Assembly: GCA_028277515.1 (NCBI GenBank)
Contig: JANQGC010000369.1
Coordinates: 1 to 64,000 of the forward strand
Reading direction: 5' to 3'
Length of the DNA stretch: 64,000 nucleotides
From: Anaerolineae bacterium
GTDB taxonomy: Bacteria > Chloroflexota > Anaerolineae > Promineifilales > Promineifilaceae
The translations under genes and the position numbers were made by a program. Shown here piece by piece: positions 1-8,150 of the stretch (within the stretch, counting starts at the first letter, position 1; each line of letters starts with the position of its first letter). The notes beneath the pieces are model-generated. The model ran no database searches and was not told where the DNA came from. It was given only the letters and a program-made list of their open reading frames with translations.

Positions 1-546
1 GCCGTGCGTGAAGCGTTGGTCAATGCCGTCGCCCACCGCGACTACCGCATCAAAGGGCGACGCGTGGAAATCCGTATGTACAGCGACCGCCTGGAAATCA
101 TCAGTCCTGGCGGCCTGCCCGGTTACATGACCCTGGACAACCTAGTTGAAGAGCATTATTCGCGCAACCCGCGCCTGGTTAATGGACTGTACCAGTGGGG
201 CTTCATTGAGGAACTAGGGTTGGGTATTGACCAGATGATCGAAGAGATGGTCGAGGCGGGGCACACGCCCCCCGATTTCAGAGCCACACCGCACCTGTTC
301 ACCGTCACTCTCTCTAATAAAAGGGAGCGTCCGGCTACGCCAAAGGGGACGTTGAGCATGAACGAGCGCCAGGCCAAGGCGCTGGCTCATGTAAAGATGC
401 ATGGCAATATTACCAACTCCAGCTATCGCCAGCTTTGTCCGGATGTTTCGGCCGAGACTTTGCGCTTGGATCTGGTGGATTTGGTGGAGAAAGGGTTGTT
501 ACTAAAGATTGGGTCTAAAAAGGGTACGCATTACATTCTTAAATAA
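1..546 (+). CDS. C-terminal part of AlbA/HATPase_c_4 transcriptional regulator-like protein (partial)
   Basis: The reading frame is open from the first base, so the gene is cut by the window edge and only about 181 residues are visible. The fragment has the features of the C-terminal part of COG2865 proteins, annotated as putative transcriptional regulators or RecG-related helicases: REALVNAVAHRDY, where the N and H lie in an ATPase-like N-box, followed by RLEIISPGGLPG and the GLGIDQMIEEM segment. The last 60 residues look like a winged helix. Members of this family are thought to be DNA-binding regulators with an N-terminal AlbA domain, which would lie outside the window. The GTG at position 4 is an internal codon, not a start. 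The stop is TAA, and the next gene converges on it from the other strand. Confidence 0.75.
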   Translation, partial: AVREALVNAVAHRDYRIKGRRVEIRMYSDRLEIISPGGLPGYMTLDNLVEEHYSRNPRLVNGLYQWGFIEELGLGIDQMIEEMVEAGHTPPDFRATPHLFTVTLSNKRERPATPKGTLSMNERQAKALAHVKMHGNITNSSYRQLCPDVSAETLRLDLVDLVEKGLLLKIGSKKGTHYILK

Positions 547-725
547 AAGTGGTTGTGGGAATTTATCAAAAAAAGTTTCTAACAAAAATCTCAGTTCCAA
601 TTACTTAAGAAGCAAAAACCTGAGACTTTATATCCTGTTTTCACGCCGAATAATCAGGAAAAAGCAGCAAGTCAGCTACAAAAATTTTTAGAAAATGGGC
701 TGCCATAAGTAAGCAGGCTTTTAGA

Positions 726-2531
726 CTACTGTCGAATACTACCCAACATAGGCACCAATTTGTACTTGCGATGGTGAATCTCCAACAAGCTGTCTAGATA
801 TTTTTCCCACTCCTTTTGACGATTGTGCTGTTGGTAAATGTCACGAGCGATGGCCAACCAATAAACGGCCGACTCATAATCGCCTGAACGCCCGGCGTCC
901 ATAATGGCTTCCGCCCTATTTTTGCACTTTCGGATGCCCCAGTCAGGGTGTGAATCTTTAGTAATTTCAATGACTCGCTGTAAATCATAATCGGAGAGGA
1001 AACCTTCTTTGTCCAACGACTGCATAGCCTCTACCGGCATATTTTCAAACAAATATATGTCAATCTTATTTGTGGTTGCGTCACTTTTTTGTAAATCTTT
1101 AAGGAGTTGGGGTTGGATTGTTGGCCATTTGTCGCCAGCCAGTTGTTGCACGGCCAAATAATCAACTAATTCGTGCGTAGTGGAAAAGACGCTCAACGCA
1201 GCATTAAGCGCCAATGGCTGCTTTTTGAAAGTTGTAAGCTTTTCCCGTATCCACAGAACCAGCTCCTCTTGGCCGAACAAACTGTCCTGGCTCAAGCCAA
1301 ATACGGCTAGCTCAAGAGCGGCATCCTGCTCACCTTTTTCATCAACTATGCGGGCTAGCGAGAGAAATGCGGCCGCATTATGAAGATAGTTCTTTGCCTT
1401 GGAAATAGCCTTGTCGATATCGCCGCTTCGAGCGAGCATATTGATTGCTAATCCAACCTGCCCTTCCGCTTCAGCCAGGTTGATATATTCCTCCTGGCGA
1501 TTCTGCCGCGCCAGGATGCGCAGCCGAACCTTTGCCAAATCATCCGCGTAATGAGGCGCATCCCCTTCCCAGGCGCCCATTTCGGTAATATTGCCCTGCA
1601 TTGCCGCCACTAAAGGTGGATAACGCCACCCTTGTTCGATGGCTGTTTTTGTTATGACCATCTCCCCTAAACCTTCTTCCCAGTTTGCGACCTTGTCCAA
1701 CCATTTTTTCTCTTGATCTTTCGTTAATTCCTGGCTTAACAGCACCTCGGCCACGGCTGTATCCAAACTCATGACAGCCTCGTCAAAGATATCCAAATTA
1801 TATTCGTAAACCCATTCATGCAGAGTCGCAAGCCCCTCAATAAATGCTTCAATGATAGTTGAAATGAGGATTTCGGCAGAACTGCTATCCCCTTTTTCCA
1901 GCAAACCAAACACTTCTGCCAGATGAGGATCTAGAATCTCAAAAGGATCAACTTCCAATTCCAGGTATTCATCATAAAAACTATTGTGGTAAGTGCTTCC
2001 TTTACCGGCCTGGCGAAAATCTTTATCCATCTGCCGCCTTATATCATTGACAAGCAGCGGTAGCGAAGAGCTTTTATTCTCAGCGGGCATTGCCTCCTGG
2101 TCGGGCAACCAATTGACCTCTCTCTCAATCGCATCTAAAATTTGCGGTTCTGCTTCGGCCAGACCAACCAGGATCTGCCGTAGCTGGCCAGGTGTGAGGT
2201 CAGCAATCAGAGCTTCAATGCCAGGTTTTTGAACAATAGTTTCTTGATCCCGAGATATTACCAGCAAGGTGGTAACAATATGCTTACATATCCCGCCCCA
2301 ATCATAGGGACAAGTACATGAGGTAAGAGCAATCTGATGCTCGTTATCTAAAGTTATCTCTATGTGATATGGTTCGTAATCACTTCCATGCACATTTGCG
2401 CTAACCAAATTGCCACGCTGCGTAACATTAAAAACGGAATCGTTTTGATAATAACGGTAACCACGATCAAAAGATTGTTCCGTAGCCAGACTGCGGATAT
2501 AGGTTTCAGGTATCGGTGAAAAATTGAACAT
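726..2531 (-). CDS. SWIM zinc-finger protein with long helical repeat region
   Basis: The 601-residue protein has a SWIM zinc finger near its N terminus (residues about 70-90), seen as SCTCPYDWGGICKH with the CxC...CxH ligands. SWIM domains are predicted to bind DNA or protein. The remaining 500 residues are mostly helical, acidic and Leu/Ala-rich, and resemble a TPR/HEAT-like scaffold (for example the NLAEAEGQVGLAINMLARSG repeats). No catalytic motif is visible. Proteins of this layout are common in Chloroflexota and cyanobacteria and have no assigned function. The start ATG lies 43 residues before the first conserved block, and no alternative start looks better. The gene stands alone on this strand. 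Confidence 0.8.
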   Translation of the reverse strand: MFNFSPIPETYIRSLATEQSFDRGYRYYQNDSVFNVTQRGNLVSANVHGSDYEPYHIEITLDNEHQIALTSCTCPYDWGGICKHIVTTLLVISRDQETIVQKPGIEALIADLTPGQLRQILVGLAEAEPQILDAIEREVNWLPDQEAMPAENKSSSLPLLVNDIRRQMDKDFRQAGKGSTYHNSFYDEYLELEVDPFEILDPHLAEVFGLLEKGDSSSAEILISTIIEAFIEGLATLHEWVYEYNLDIFDEAVMSLDTAVAEVLLSQELTKDQEKKWLDKVANWEEGLGEMVITKTAIEQGWRYPPLVAAMQGNITEMGAWEGDAPHYADDLAKVRLRILARQNRQEEYINLAEAEGQVGLAINMLARSGDIDKAISKAKNYLHNAAAFLSLARIVDEKGEQDAALELAVFGLSQDSLFGQEELVLWIREKLTTFKKQPLALNAALSVFSTTHELVDYLAVQQLAGDKWPTIQPQLLKDLQKSDATTNKIDIYLFENMPVEAMQSLDKEGFLSDYDLQRVIEITKDSHPDWGIRKCKNRAEAIMDAGRSGDYESAVYWLAIARDIYQQHNRQKEWEKYLDSLLEIHHRKYKLVPMLGSIRQ

Positions 2532-2671
2532 AGTCTTTTTTAGTTTATTCGTCCGTATTTCTCATACATAAATCATTGTTCTTTAATCAATATTCAAGAA
2601 GTCTTCTTGTAGCGCGATTTGCCAAAATTGCGAATGAATCCATACTTCAATATAAGCTGGGTCATGAAAAA

Positions 2672-3193
2672 TTAAATAGATTGTTGTATAAATCGAAGTC
2701 GTATTTTCATTCCTTCAATATCCAGGTCGAATTTGTGAGCTTGTTCGACGGCATCATTTAAAGTCTTGGTGAGTTGTTCTAAACTGATCAGTTTTCTACG
2801 TACGAGGAAAATTATATCTTCAATATCGGTTTCAAAACCCCGATCAAGTTTGCTTATAACAATCGTATATGGATCAAAAACATAAACGGAAAGATTCCCA
2901 TATTCTCCAATGAAGATAGATCGCTTATTGGCATCTTTAGGAAGCGGCAAAAAGTCTTCAATTGGAACAGCTTCCAACTCAATATTCATCTCACCAGCTA
3001 TTTTGCTCATAACCTCTTGAAGATCGTTAGGTTCGATATCATTTCCAATATAATCCAGATCGTATGTTGTACGGTCACTGCCTAACAGCTTAAGAGCACC
3101 TCCGCCAATGAAGAATACTCCCGAATTCTCTATACAATGCTCACCAACTTCTGCTAAAAACTTTTCTATCAATTGGCGATTTATTATTGCCAT
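2672..3193 (-). CDS. Nucleotidyltransferase-like protein (DUF6036 type)
   Basis: The product is about 173 residues. It contains FIGGGALKLLG followed by RTTYDLDY, the GG(A)-x-DLD pattern of minimal nucleotidyltransferase folds such as the AbiEii/DUF6036 group. The C-terminal half (SKLDRGFETDIEDIIFLV) is typical of that group, in which an Asp/Lys-rich helix follows. Such proteins are often the enzymatic half of a two-gene toxin-antitoxin-like module. The ATG at 3193 overlaps the stop of the upstream gene by 10 nt, which suggests translational coupling. An in-frame GTG four codons further upstream is an alternative start. The function in this organism is unproven. Confidence 0.6.
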   Translation of the reverse strand: MAIINRQLIEKFLAEVGEHCIENSGVFFIGGGALKLLGSDRTTYDLDYIGNDIEPNDLQEVMSKIAGEMNIELEAVPIEDFLPLPKDANKRSIFIGEYGNLSVYVFDPYTIVISKLDRGFETDIEDIIFLVRRKLISLEQLTKTLNDAVEQAHKFDLDIEGMKIRLRFIQQSI

Positions 3194-3735
3194 TGTATTT
3201 TCCACAACTTATGAGTTACCAATCTTGAATAGGCGTGTTCATACGTACCGTACCAATTAATTGGTCTGTTGCTTAAACAAGTTTGATATTCGGATAATTT
3301 TCGCAGACGTCCATCCACATCCTGTGCATCAATAAATTGTGCAATTTTCTCAAATAAAACTGGTAGAAGTGCTTTTTTGCCAAACAGGCTTTCGAGCTGT
3401 GAGCGATACTTTTCTTGAAGTAGATGAGAGGCAAGATAGTAACATTTCAAATAGTGCTGTTTTTCAGGCAGGACTTTTGTCATTGCCTGGTGAACGTCGC
3501 CAGAAAATTCAGGGTGAAGGAGAAGCAATGGAATCAAGGCTAATCGTACGCGCGCCTCTTCGCTGTTAGCAAGTCCTGATAACAACGTCGATGGCGAAAA
3601 ACCCGAATCTGGCAATGCTGCTTCATTCCCTGCAACAAATTCAACGCCGAGATGATCGAGGGCTGCAACGAGTTGATCGTCATCTATGACCTGCATTTGT
3701 CCTACGTTGTTTATCTCATCCATATCTAAAATCAT
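3184..3735 (-). CDS. Hypothetical protein, partner of the nucleotidyltransferase-like gene
   Basis: This product of about 183 residues is not recognised as a named family. It is helical, without membrane segments or metal motifs. The visible pattern is a Leu-rich middle (EEARVRLALIPLLLLHPEF) and a basic, aromatic C terminus ending in KLWKIQWQ. It overlaps the downstream nucleotidyltransferase-like gene and probably forms a two-gene operon with it, which is the usual layout of DUF6036 pairs. The start is uncertain: ATG at 3735 is given here, ATG at 3723 and TTG at 3759 are possible, and none has a strong ribosome binding site. Confidence 0.5.
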   Translation of the reverse strand: MILDMDEINNVGQMQVIDDDQLVAALDHLGVEFVAGNEAALPDSGFSPSTLLSGLANSEEARVRLALIPLLLLHPEFSGDVHQAMTKVLPEKQHYLKCYYLASHLLQEKYRSQLESLFGKKALLPVLFEKIAQFIDAQDVDGRLRKLSEYQTCLSNRPINWYGTYEHAYSRLVTHKLWKIQWQ

Positions 3736-3772
3736 GCATGGTTTTGTTTCACAAGTCAATATTCAACGGTGC

Positions 3773-3790
3773 GCGATTTGGGCAAATCGC
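3773..3790. repeat. Short palindrome GCGATTTG-GG-CAAATCGC
   Basis: Two 8-base arms are separated by GG, just beyond the stop of the downstream thrS copy. The core matches the centre of the 30-bp perfect palindrome at 49796-49825, so the two are likely members of one dispersed palindromic family. Confidence 0.6.
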
Positions 3791-3791
3791 T

Positions 3792-5621
3792 CTATAGTTC
3801 GGCCGAGCGTACCCTAATCCGCTCCACCGAATCAGCAATAAATTCCTTTAGCTGTAATCCATCTTGCTTAGAACCATCACGACGGCGTAGGGAGACTGTG
3901 CCATCGGCCGTCTCTTTATCACCCACAATCAACATATAGGGCACCTTCATCAACTGTGCCGCGCGGATCTTGGCGCTCATACGGCCGTCGCCCAAATCGA
4001 CCTGAGCGCGGATGCCGGCATCTTTAACCTGGCGGACCACCTGTTCCGCATAAGCATGATGGTCATCCGTAATCGGAATCACCCGCACCTGCTCCGGGCT
4101 GAGCCACAAAGGAAAATTGCCGCCATAATGTTCGATCAGAAAACCGATGAAGCGCTCATGACTGCCCAGCGGGGCGCGGTGGATGCACAGTGGCGTCTCT
4201 TCCATCCCTTCTTTGTTGACAAACGTCAAGTTGAAGCGTGGCGGCTGGGCGAAGTCAACCTGGTTTGTGGCGATGGAAAATTCACGGCCGATCGCGCTCC
4301 AAATCTGCACGTCGATTTTGGGACCATAAAAGGCCGCCTCATCCTCTGCCTCTATGAAGGGAACCCCACTTTTGATCATAACCTGGCGCACTTTCTCCTC
4401 CATCTTCAGCCACATGGGTTCATTGTCCACATACTTTTTACCCAATCCTTCCTTGCTGTGCTTACTGAGGCGCAAAACATATTTTTCAATGCCGAACAGG
4501 TCGAAGTAATAACGATACAGATCAATAACCGCCAAAAACTCCTGTTCAAAGTCCTTTTCAGCGCAATAAATATGGGCATCATTTTGCTCCGCGGCACGGA
4601 CGCGCAGCAGGCCGATGAGCGAGCCGCTGCCTTCATAGCGATAAACCATGCCATATTCAGCCAGGCGTAGCGGTAAATCGCGGTAACTACGCGATTTGCT
4701 GCTAAATATTTTATGGTGAAAAGGACAATTCATCGGTTTGAGATAATACTTAGCTCCATCCCGCTCCATTGCCGGATACATCTCATCTTCATAGTAAGGC
4801 AGATGGCGACTGCGCAGGTACAACGATTCTTTAGCGATATGTGGCGTAGAGACGCGCTGGTACCCCAATCCATCCTCTATTTCATAGGCCAATCGCGCCA
4901 TTTCTTCGCGCAGGATATTGCCGTTGGGCAGCCAAAGCGGCAGACCAGGGCCGACTTCTTCATCCAGAATAAAAATTTCCAGATCGCGTCCCAGCTTGCG
5001 ATGATCCCTTTTCTTAGCTTCTTCCACCATATGCAGATGCTGCTTTAACTCTTTTTTGTTGGACCAGGCCGTGCCGTAAATGCGCTGTAGCATCGGCCGT
5101 TTCTCATCACCCTGCCAATAAGCGCCGGCCACACTCATCAGCTTGAAAGCATCAGGGGGCACCTTTCCCGTATGCTCGACGTGAGGGCCACGGCACAGAT
5201 CTTCAAAACTGTCCTGGCGATAGGTGCTGAGCACCACCGGCTCATCAATTTTGTGTCCATATTCATCCACCTGCCCGGCGAGAAGGCCGTCGATTAGCTT
5301 CAGCTTGTAGGGCTGTTCAGCAAAAAGCTGCCGCGCCTCCGCCTCTGAAACCTCCCGACAGCGCAGTTCATGCTTGCCGGTGATGATCTGGCGCATACGC
5401 TTTTCCAGCGCCTGCAAATCTGCGGGCGAAAACGTGCGCTGGTTCCCATCTTCATCCACTCCCAGGTCAAAATCGTAATAGAACCCGTCAGCGATGGGCG
5501 GTCCAATGCTCAACTTAGCCTCAGGAATCATTTCCAGTACGGCCTGGGCCAGGACATGAGCGGCCGTATGCCTTATGCGATATAAATTTGACACTTCATA
5601 TTTTTCATTATTTTGCTTCAT
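3792..5621 (-). CDS. thrS: Threonyl-tRNA synthetase, second copy, without TGS domain
   Basis: This enzyme charges tRNA-Thr with threonine. The 609-residue protein starts directly in the editing domain (RHTAAHVLAQAV, then CRGPHV, giving the HxxxH and CxxxH zinc/editing residues) and lacks the N-terminal TGS domain of the E. coli enzyme. The class II catalytic core follows with MNCPFHHKIF (zinc Cys), motif 2 (VYRYEGSGSL...RVRAAEQNDAH) and motif 3 (HRAPLGSHERFIG), then the HGTP anticodon domain. In motif 2 the usual RVRG(F/M)T is replaced by RVRAAE, while the Asp and His zinc/threonine ligands are kept. The start at 5621 has a strong GGAGG site. A longer frame back to 5666 would run through a terminator hairpin and is rejected. 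The gene lies directly after another thrS. Confidence 0.93.
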   Translation of the reverse strand: MKQNNEKYEVSNLYRIRHTAAHVLAQAVLEMIPEAKLSIGPPIADGFYYDFDLGVDEDGNQRTFSPADLQALEKRMRQIITGKHELRCREVSEAEARQLFAEQPYKLKLIDGLLAGQVDEYGHKIDEPVVLSTYRQDSFEDLCRGPHVEHTGKVPPDAFKLMSVAGAYWQGDEKRPMLQRIYGTAWSNKKELKQHLHMVEEAKKRDHRKLGRDLEIFILDEEVGPGLPLWLPNGNILREEMARLAYEIEDGLGYQRVSTPHIAKESLYLRSRHLPYYEDEMYPAMERDGAKYYLKPMNCPFHHKIFSSKSRSYRDLPLRLAEYGMVYRYEGSGSLIGLLRVRAAEQNDAHIYCAEKDFEQEFLAVIDLYRYYFDLFGIEKYVLRLSKHSKEGLGKKYVDNEPMWLKMEEKVRQVMIKSGVPFIEAEDEAAFYGPKIDVQIWSAIGREFSIATNQVDFAQPPRFNLTFVNKEGMEETPLCIHRAPLGSHERFIGFLIEHYGGNFPLWLSPEQVRVIPITDDHHAYAEQVVRQVKDAGIRAQVDLGDGRMSAKIRAAQLMKVPYMLIVGDKETADGTVSLRRRDGSKQDGLQLKEFIADSVERIRVRSAEL

Positions 5622-5635
5622 GATAACCTCCAGAT

Positions 5636-5663
5636 AAAAAAAGACCGCTCCTCGGAGCGGTCT
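5636..5663 (-). terminator. Intrinsic terminator or attenuator between the two thrS genes
   Basis: On the minus strand, AGACCGCTCC and GGAGCGGTCT form a 10-bp GC-rich stem with a short loop, followed by seven T. It lies after the stop of the upstream thrS and only about 8 nt before the ribosome binding site of the downstream thrS. It could therefore end the first transcript or control read-through into the second. Confidence 0.85.
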
Positions 5664-5697
5664 CATTAATCGATAACTAAAAGAAACGATGTGCCGC

Positions 5698-7527
5698 TCA
5701 CAAATCCATTGATTTGCTGGTAATCAGGGTAGTCGTAGTCGTGATAAATTCGGACAGAGGAACCGCGCCGCGATCCTCATTTTCACGTGTGCGCACGGCA
5801 ACGAGGCCATCCTCCTCTTCTTTATCGCCCACCACAAGCATATAAGGAATTTTTTGCAACTGAGCGTTGCGGATTTTCTTATTCATCCGCTCGCTGCTGG
5901 CATCGACCTCAACACGTATCCCCGCCGCTCTTAATTCGGCCGCCACCTTCTCCGCATAAGGAATATGGCGGTCAGCGATAGGGATCATTTCCACCTGTAC
6001 CGGGGCTAGCCACAGCGGAAAAGCGCCGTTGAAATGTTCGATCAAAATGCCTGTGAAACGTTCCATGCTGCCGAAGGGCGCACGGTGGATCATAATCGGC
6101 CGGTGTCTCTGCCCATCTTCACCCGTGTATTCCAGCTCAAACCGTTCCGGCAGCAAGAAGTCAACCTGTACGGTACCTAACTGCCATTCCCGCTTTAAGA
6201 CATCGCGGAAGATGAAATCCAACTTGGGACCGTAAAAGGCAGCCTCCCCTTCCTCCACCTTATATTCCATACCTACCTTATCGGCCGCATCCTTAATAGC
6301 AGCAATGCCCCTGGCCCACATCTCCGGCTCGCCGGCATATTTGTCACTGTCGGGATCATTGATACCCAGCCGGGCGCGGAAATCCTGGAAGCCCAGTGTA
6401 TTAAACACATATTGGATCAGCTCGACAACGCCAATGAACTCTTCCTCAAGCTGTTCCGGCGTGACAAACAAATGCGAATCATCCACTGTGAAGCCGCGCA
6501 CACGGGTCAAGCCATTCAGTTCGCCACTCTGCTCATAGCGGTAAACCGTACCGAATTCGGCCAAACGCAGCGGCAAATCACGATAGCTGCGCGGCTGGCT
6601 GCGGTATATCTCGATATGGTGCGGGCAGTTCATCGGCTTCAATAAAAATTGCTCATCATCCACATCAATTGGCGTATACTGGCTATCTTTATAATAGGGG
6701 TAGTGCCCGCTAGTGACATAGAGATCCAGCCTGGCTATGTGCGGCGTGATCACCGGCAAATAACCCCGTTCGACCTGAGCCTGGCGTAGGAAATTCTCTA
6801 ACGTCTCCCGCAAAATGGTACCGTTGGGCAGCCACAAGGGCAGCCCGGAACCAACGAGTGGAGAAATATGGAACAGGCCTAATTCCTTGCCCAGGCGACG
6901 ATGATCGCGTGCCCTGGCTTCTTCCAGCAGCTGCAAATATGCCTCCAACTCCATACGATTGTTCCAGGCCGTGCCATAAATGCGCTGAAGCTGCGGGTTG
7001 TGTTCATCCCCGCGCCAATAAGCGCCACCCGTGCGCAGCAGCTTGACCGCATTGGCTTTGACCTGCTTGGTGTAATTGACATGCGGCCCACGGCAGAGAT
7101 CGACGAAATCGCGTTGGCGGTAAATGCCCACTTCCGATACCGGATCGGCAATTGGTTCGCCATTTTCATCCACTTTGCCTGCGGCCAGATCGTCAATTAA
7201 CTCTATTTTGTATGGCTGGCCGGCGAAAAATCGGCGCGCCTCATCAATGGTCATCGTTGATTTTTCAAAGGGTGCATTTTTCTTGAGCAACTGCTTCATT
7301 CTTTCTTCAATGCGCTGCAAGTCTTCCGGCGTGAACGTGCGTGGTTTGCCGTTCTCATCCTGACCCAGATCAAAGTCATAGTAAAAGCCATCCTCAATTG
7401 GCGGTCCAATGGCCAATTTAGCTTCCGGAAAGAGATCCAGCACCGCTTCGGCCATCACATGCGCGGCCGAATGGCGAATTCGATAAAGTTTTGATTCCTC
7501 ATATGGAACATTTCCATTTTCGGACAT
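5698..7527 (-). CDS. thrS: Threonyl-tRNA synthetase, T-box-controlled copy, without TGS domain
   Basis: This 609-residue enzyme charges tRNA-Thr in the cytoplasm. It begins near the editing domain (RHSAAHVMAEAV; CRGPHV about 115 residues later) and has no TGS domain. The catalytic core shows LPLWLPNG, MNCPHHIEIY, motif 2 as VYRYEQSGEL...RVRGFTVDDSH, and motif 3 as HRAPFGSMERFTG, followed by an anticodon-binding domain ending in VVGDKEEEDG. All zinc ligands (Cys and two His) are present. The ATG sits at 7525-7527, just after a T-box leader with antiterminator and terminator, so expression should rise when uncharged tRNA-Thr accumulates. A second, more divergent thrS follows after a terminator. 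Confidence 0.96.
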   Translation of the reverse strand: MSENGNVPYEESKLYRIRHSAAHVMAEAVLDLFPEAKLAIGPPIEDGFYYDFDLGQDENGKPRTFTPEDLQRIEERMKQLLKKNAPFEKSTMTIDEARRFFAGQPYKIELIDDLAAGKVDENGEPIADPVSEVGIYRQRDFVDLCRGPHVNYTKQVKANAVKLLRTGGAYWRGDEHNPQLQRIYGTAWNNRMELEAYLQLLEEARARDHRRLGKELGLFHISPLVGSGLPLWLPNGTILRETLENFLRQAQVERGYLPVITPHIARLDLYVTSGHYPYYKDSQYTPIDVDDEQFLLKPMNCPHHIEIYRSQPRSYRDLPLRLAEFGTVYRYEQSGELNGLTRVRGFTVDDSHLFVTPEQLEEEFIGVVELIQYVFNTLGFQDFRARLGINDPDSDKYAGEPEMWARGIAAIKDAADKVGMEYKVEEGEAAFYGPKLDFIFRDVLKREWQLGTVQVDFLLPERFELEYTGEDGQRHRPIMIHRAPFGSMERFTGILIEHFNGAFPLWLAPVQVEMIPIADRHIPYAEKVAAELRAAGIRVEVDASSERMNKKIRNAQLQKIPYMLVVGDKEEEDGLVAVRTRENEDRGAVPLSEFITTTTTLITSKSMDL

Positions 7528-7550
7528 GATTTCGTGCCTCCAATATAAAT

Positions 7551-7588
7551 AAAAAAATCGCCGTCACCCACATTGGGGCGATGGCGAT
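7551..7588 (-). terminator. T-box terminator hairpin upstream of thrS
   Basis: On the minus strand ATCGCCATCGCCC pairs imperfectly with GGGTGACGGCGAT and is followed by seven T. It is mutually exclusive with the antiterminator built on the T-box sequence just upstream, as in classical T-box leaders. Confidence 0.85.
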
Positions 7589-8004
7589 CGCGGTTCCACC
7601 CAACTTTAATGATTTAGCGTTGGCCGACAAACTAATAGTTTAACAAATATCTACGATTGAATGGTTCGTAGTAACCGCTTTTGACGATTAACAAAGTAAT
7701 ACGGTCATCCTGTAAGTAGGCATACTCAGATGCCAGTCCGGGCAAGCCGCGCATCTGAGGATGCGCACTTACTCTTATAGCCACATTAATTAGTAAAGAT
7801 TCAAAAGCCGTTACTACCAGCCCGGTAGCCAACAGTTGATTCATCCTTGTTGTGGCTGTTAACGGAGCCAACCGGAACTTCTTAATAGGTGAGTTCCCGT
7901 TCAGAGTTCACTCCTGGGGGGTATTCATTGCTGCTTGTATGAAAATGGCTTCCAGCCTATGGCCATTTATTCTCTTGCACCGTCACAACAATTACTTGTC
8001 CCAG
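7551..8004 (-). promoter_or_regulatory. T-box riboswitch leader (Thr specifier ACC) of thrS
   Basis: Read on the minus strand, stem I starts with CTGGG (8000-8004), followed by the AGTA loop-E box (7993-7996). It closes with CCCAG (7914-7918), immediately after the specifier segment GAATACC (7920-7926), whose ACC codon specifies threonine. A long linker follows, with a strong hairpin between GTAAGT and ACTTAC (7712-7772). The canonical T-box GGTGGAACCGCG lies at 7589-7600. It overlaps a terminator made by ATCGCC...GGCGAT with a T run at 7551-7557. The total of about 450 nt is longer than usual because the linker is about 300 nt. Confidence 0.9.
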
Positions 8005-8040
8005 TCAACGCTTTAATATTTTTCAAAAATTGTATTGACC

Positions 8041-8068
8041 ATTATAAGAATGTGCTCTGACTTGTCAA
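8041..8068 (-). promoter_or_regulatory. Consensus sigma-70-type promoter of the T-box thrS transcript
   Basis: The minus strand has TTGACA (8063-8068), a 16-nt spacer and TATAAT (8041-8046). Both hexamers match the consensus perfectly. Transcription would start near 8034, about 30 nt before stem I of the T-box. Confidence 0.85.
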
Positions 8069-8150
8069 GCATAATTGGAACCGCTAAGATCGTGCCCGTC
8101 CTGCCGCAGCGGCAATAACCTGGGCAAGTTGTGTGCAGGATAAATAACAC

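Noticed and set aside
509..691. Small frame after the first gene
   Set aside because: It starts inside the preceding gene, is very basic and low in complexity, and has no independent start signal.
4056..4670. 204-codon open frame opposite thrS
   Set aside because: It lies fully antisense to the conserved ThrRS catalytic domain and has no ribosome binding site; shadow frame.
7632..7871. 79-codon open frame in the thrS leader
   Set aside because: It overlaps T-box structure, has only a TTG start without a ribosome site, and no recognisable product. Mentioned only as a possible leader peptide, not annotated as a gene.
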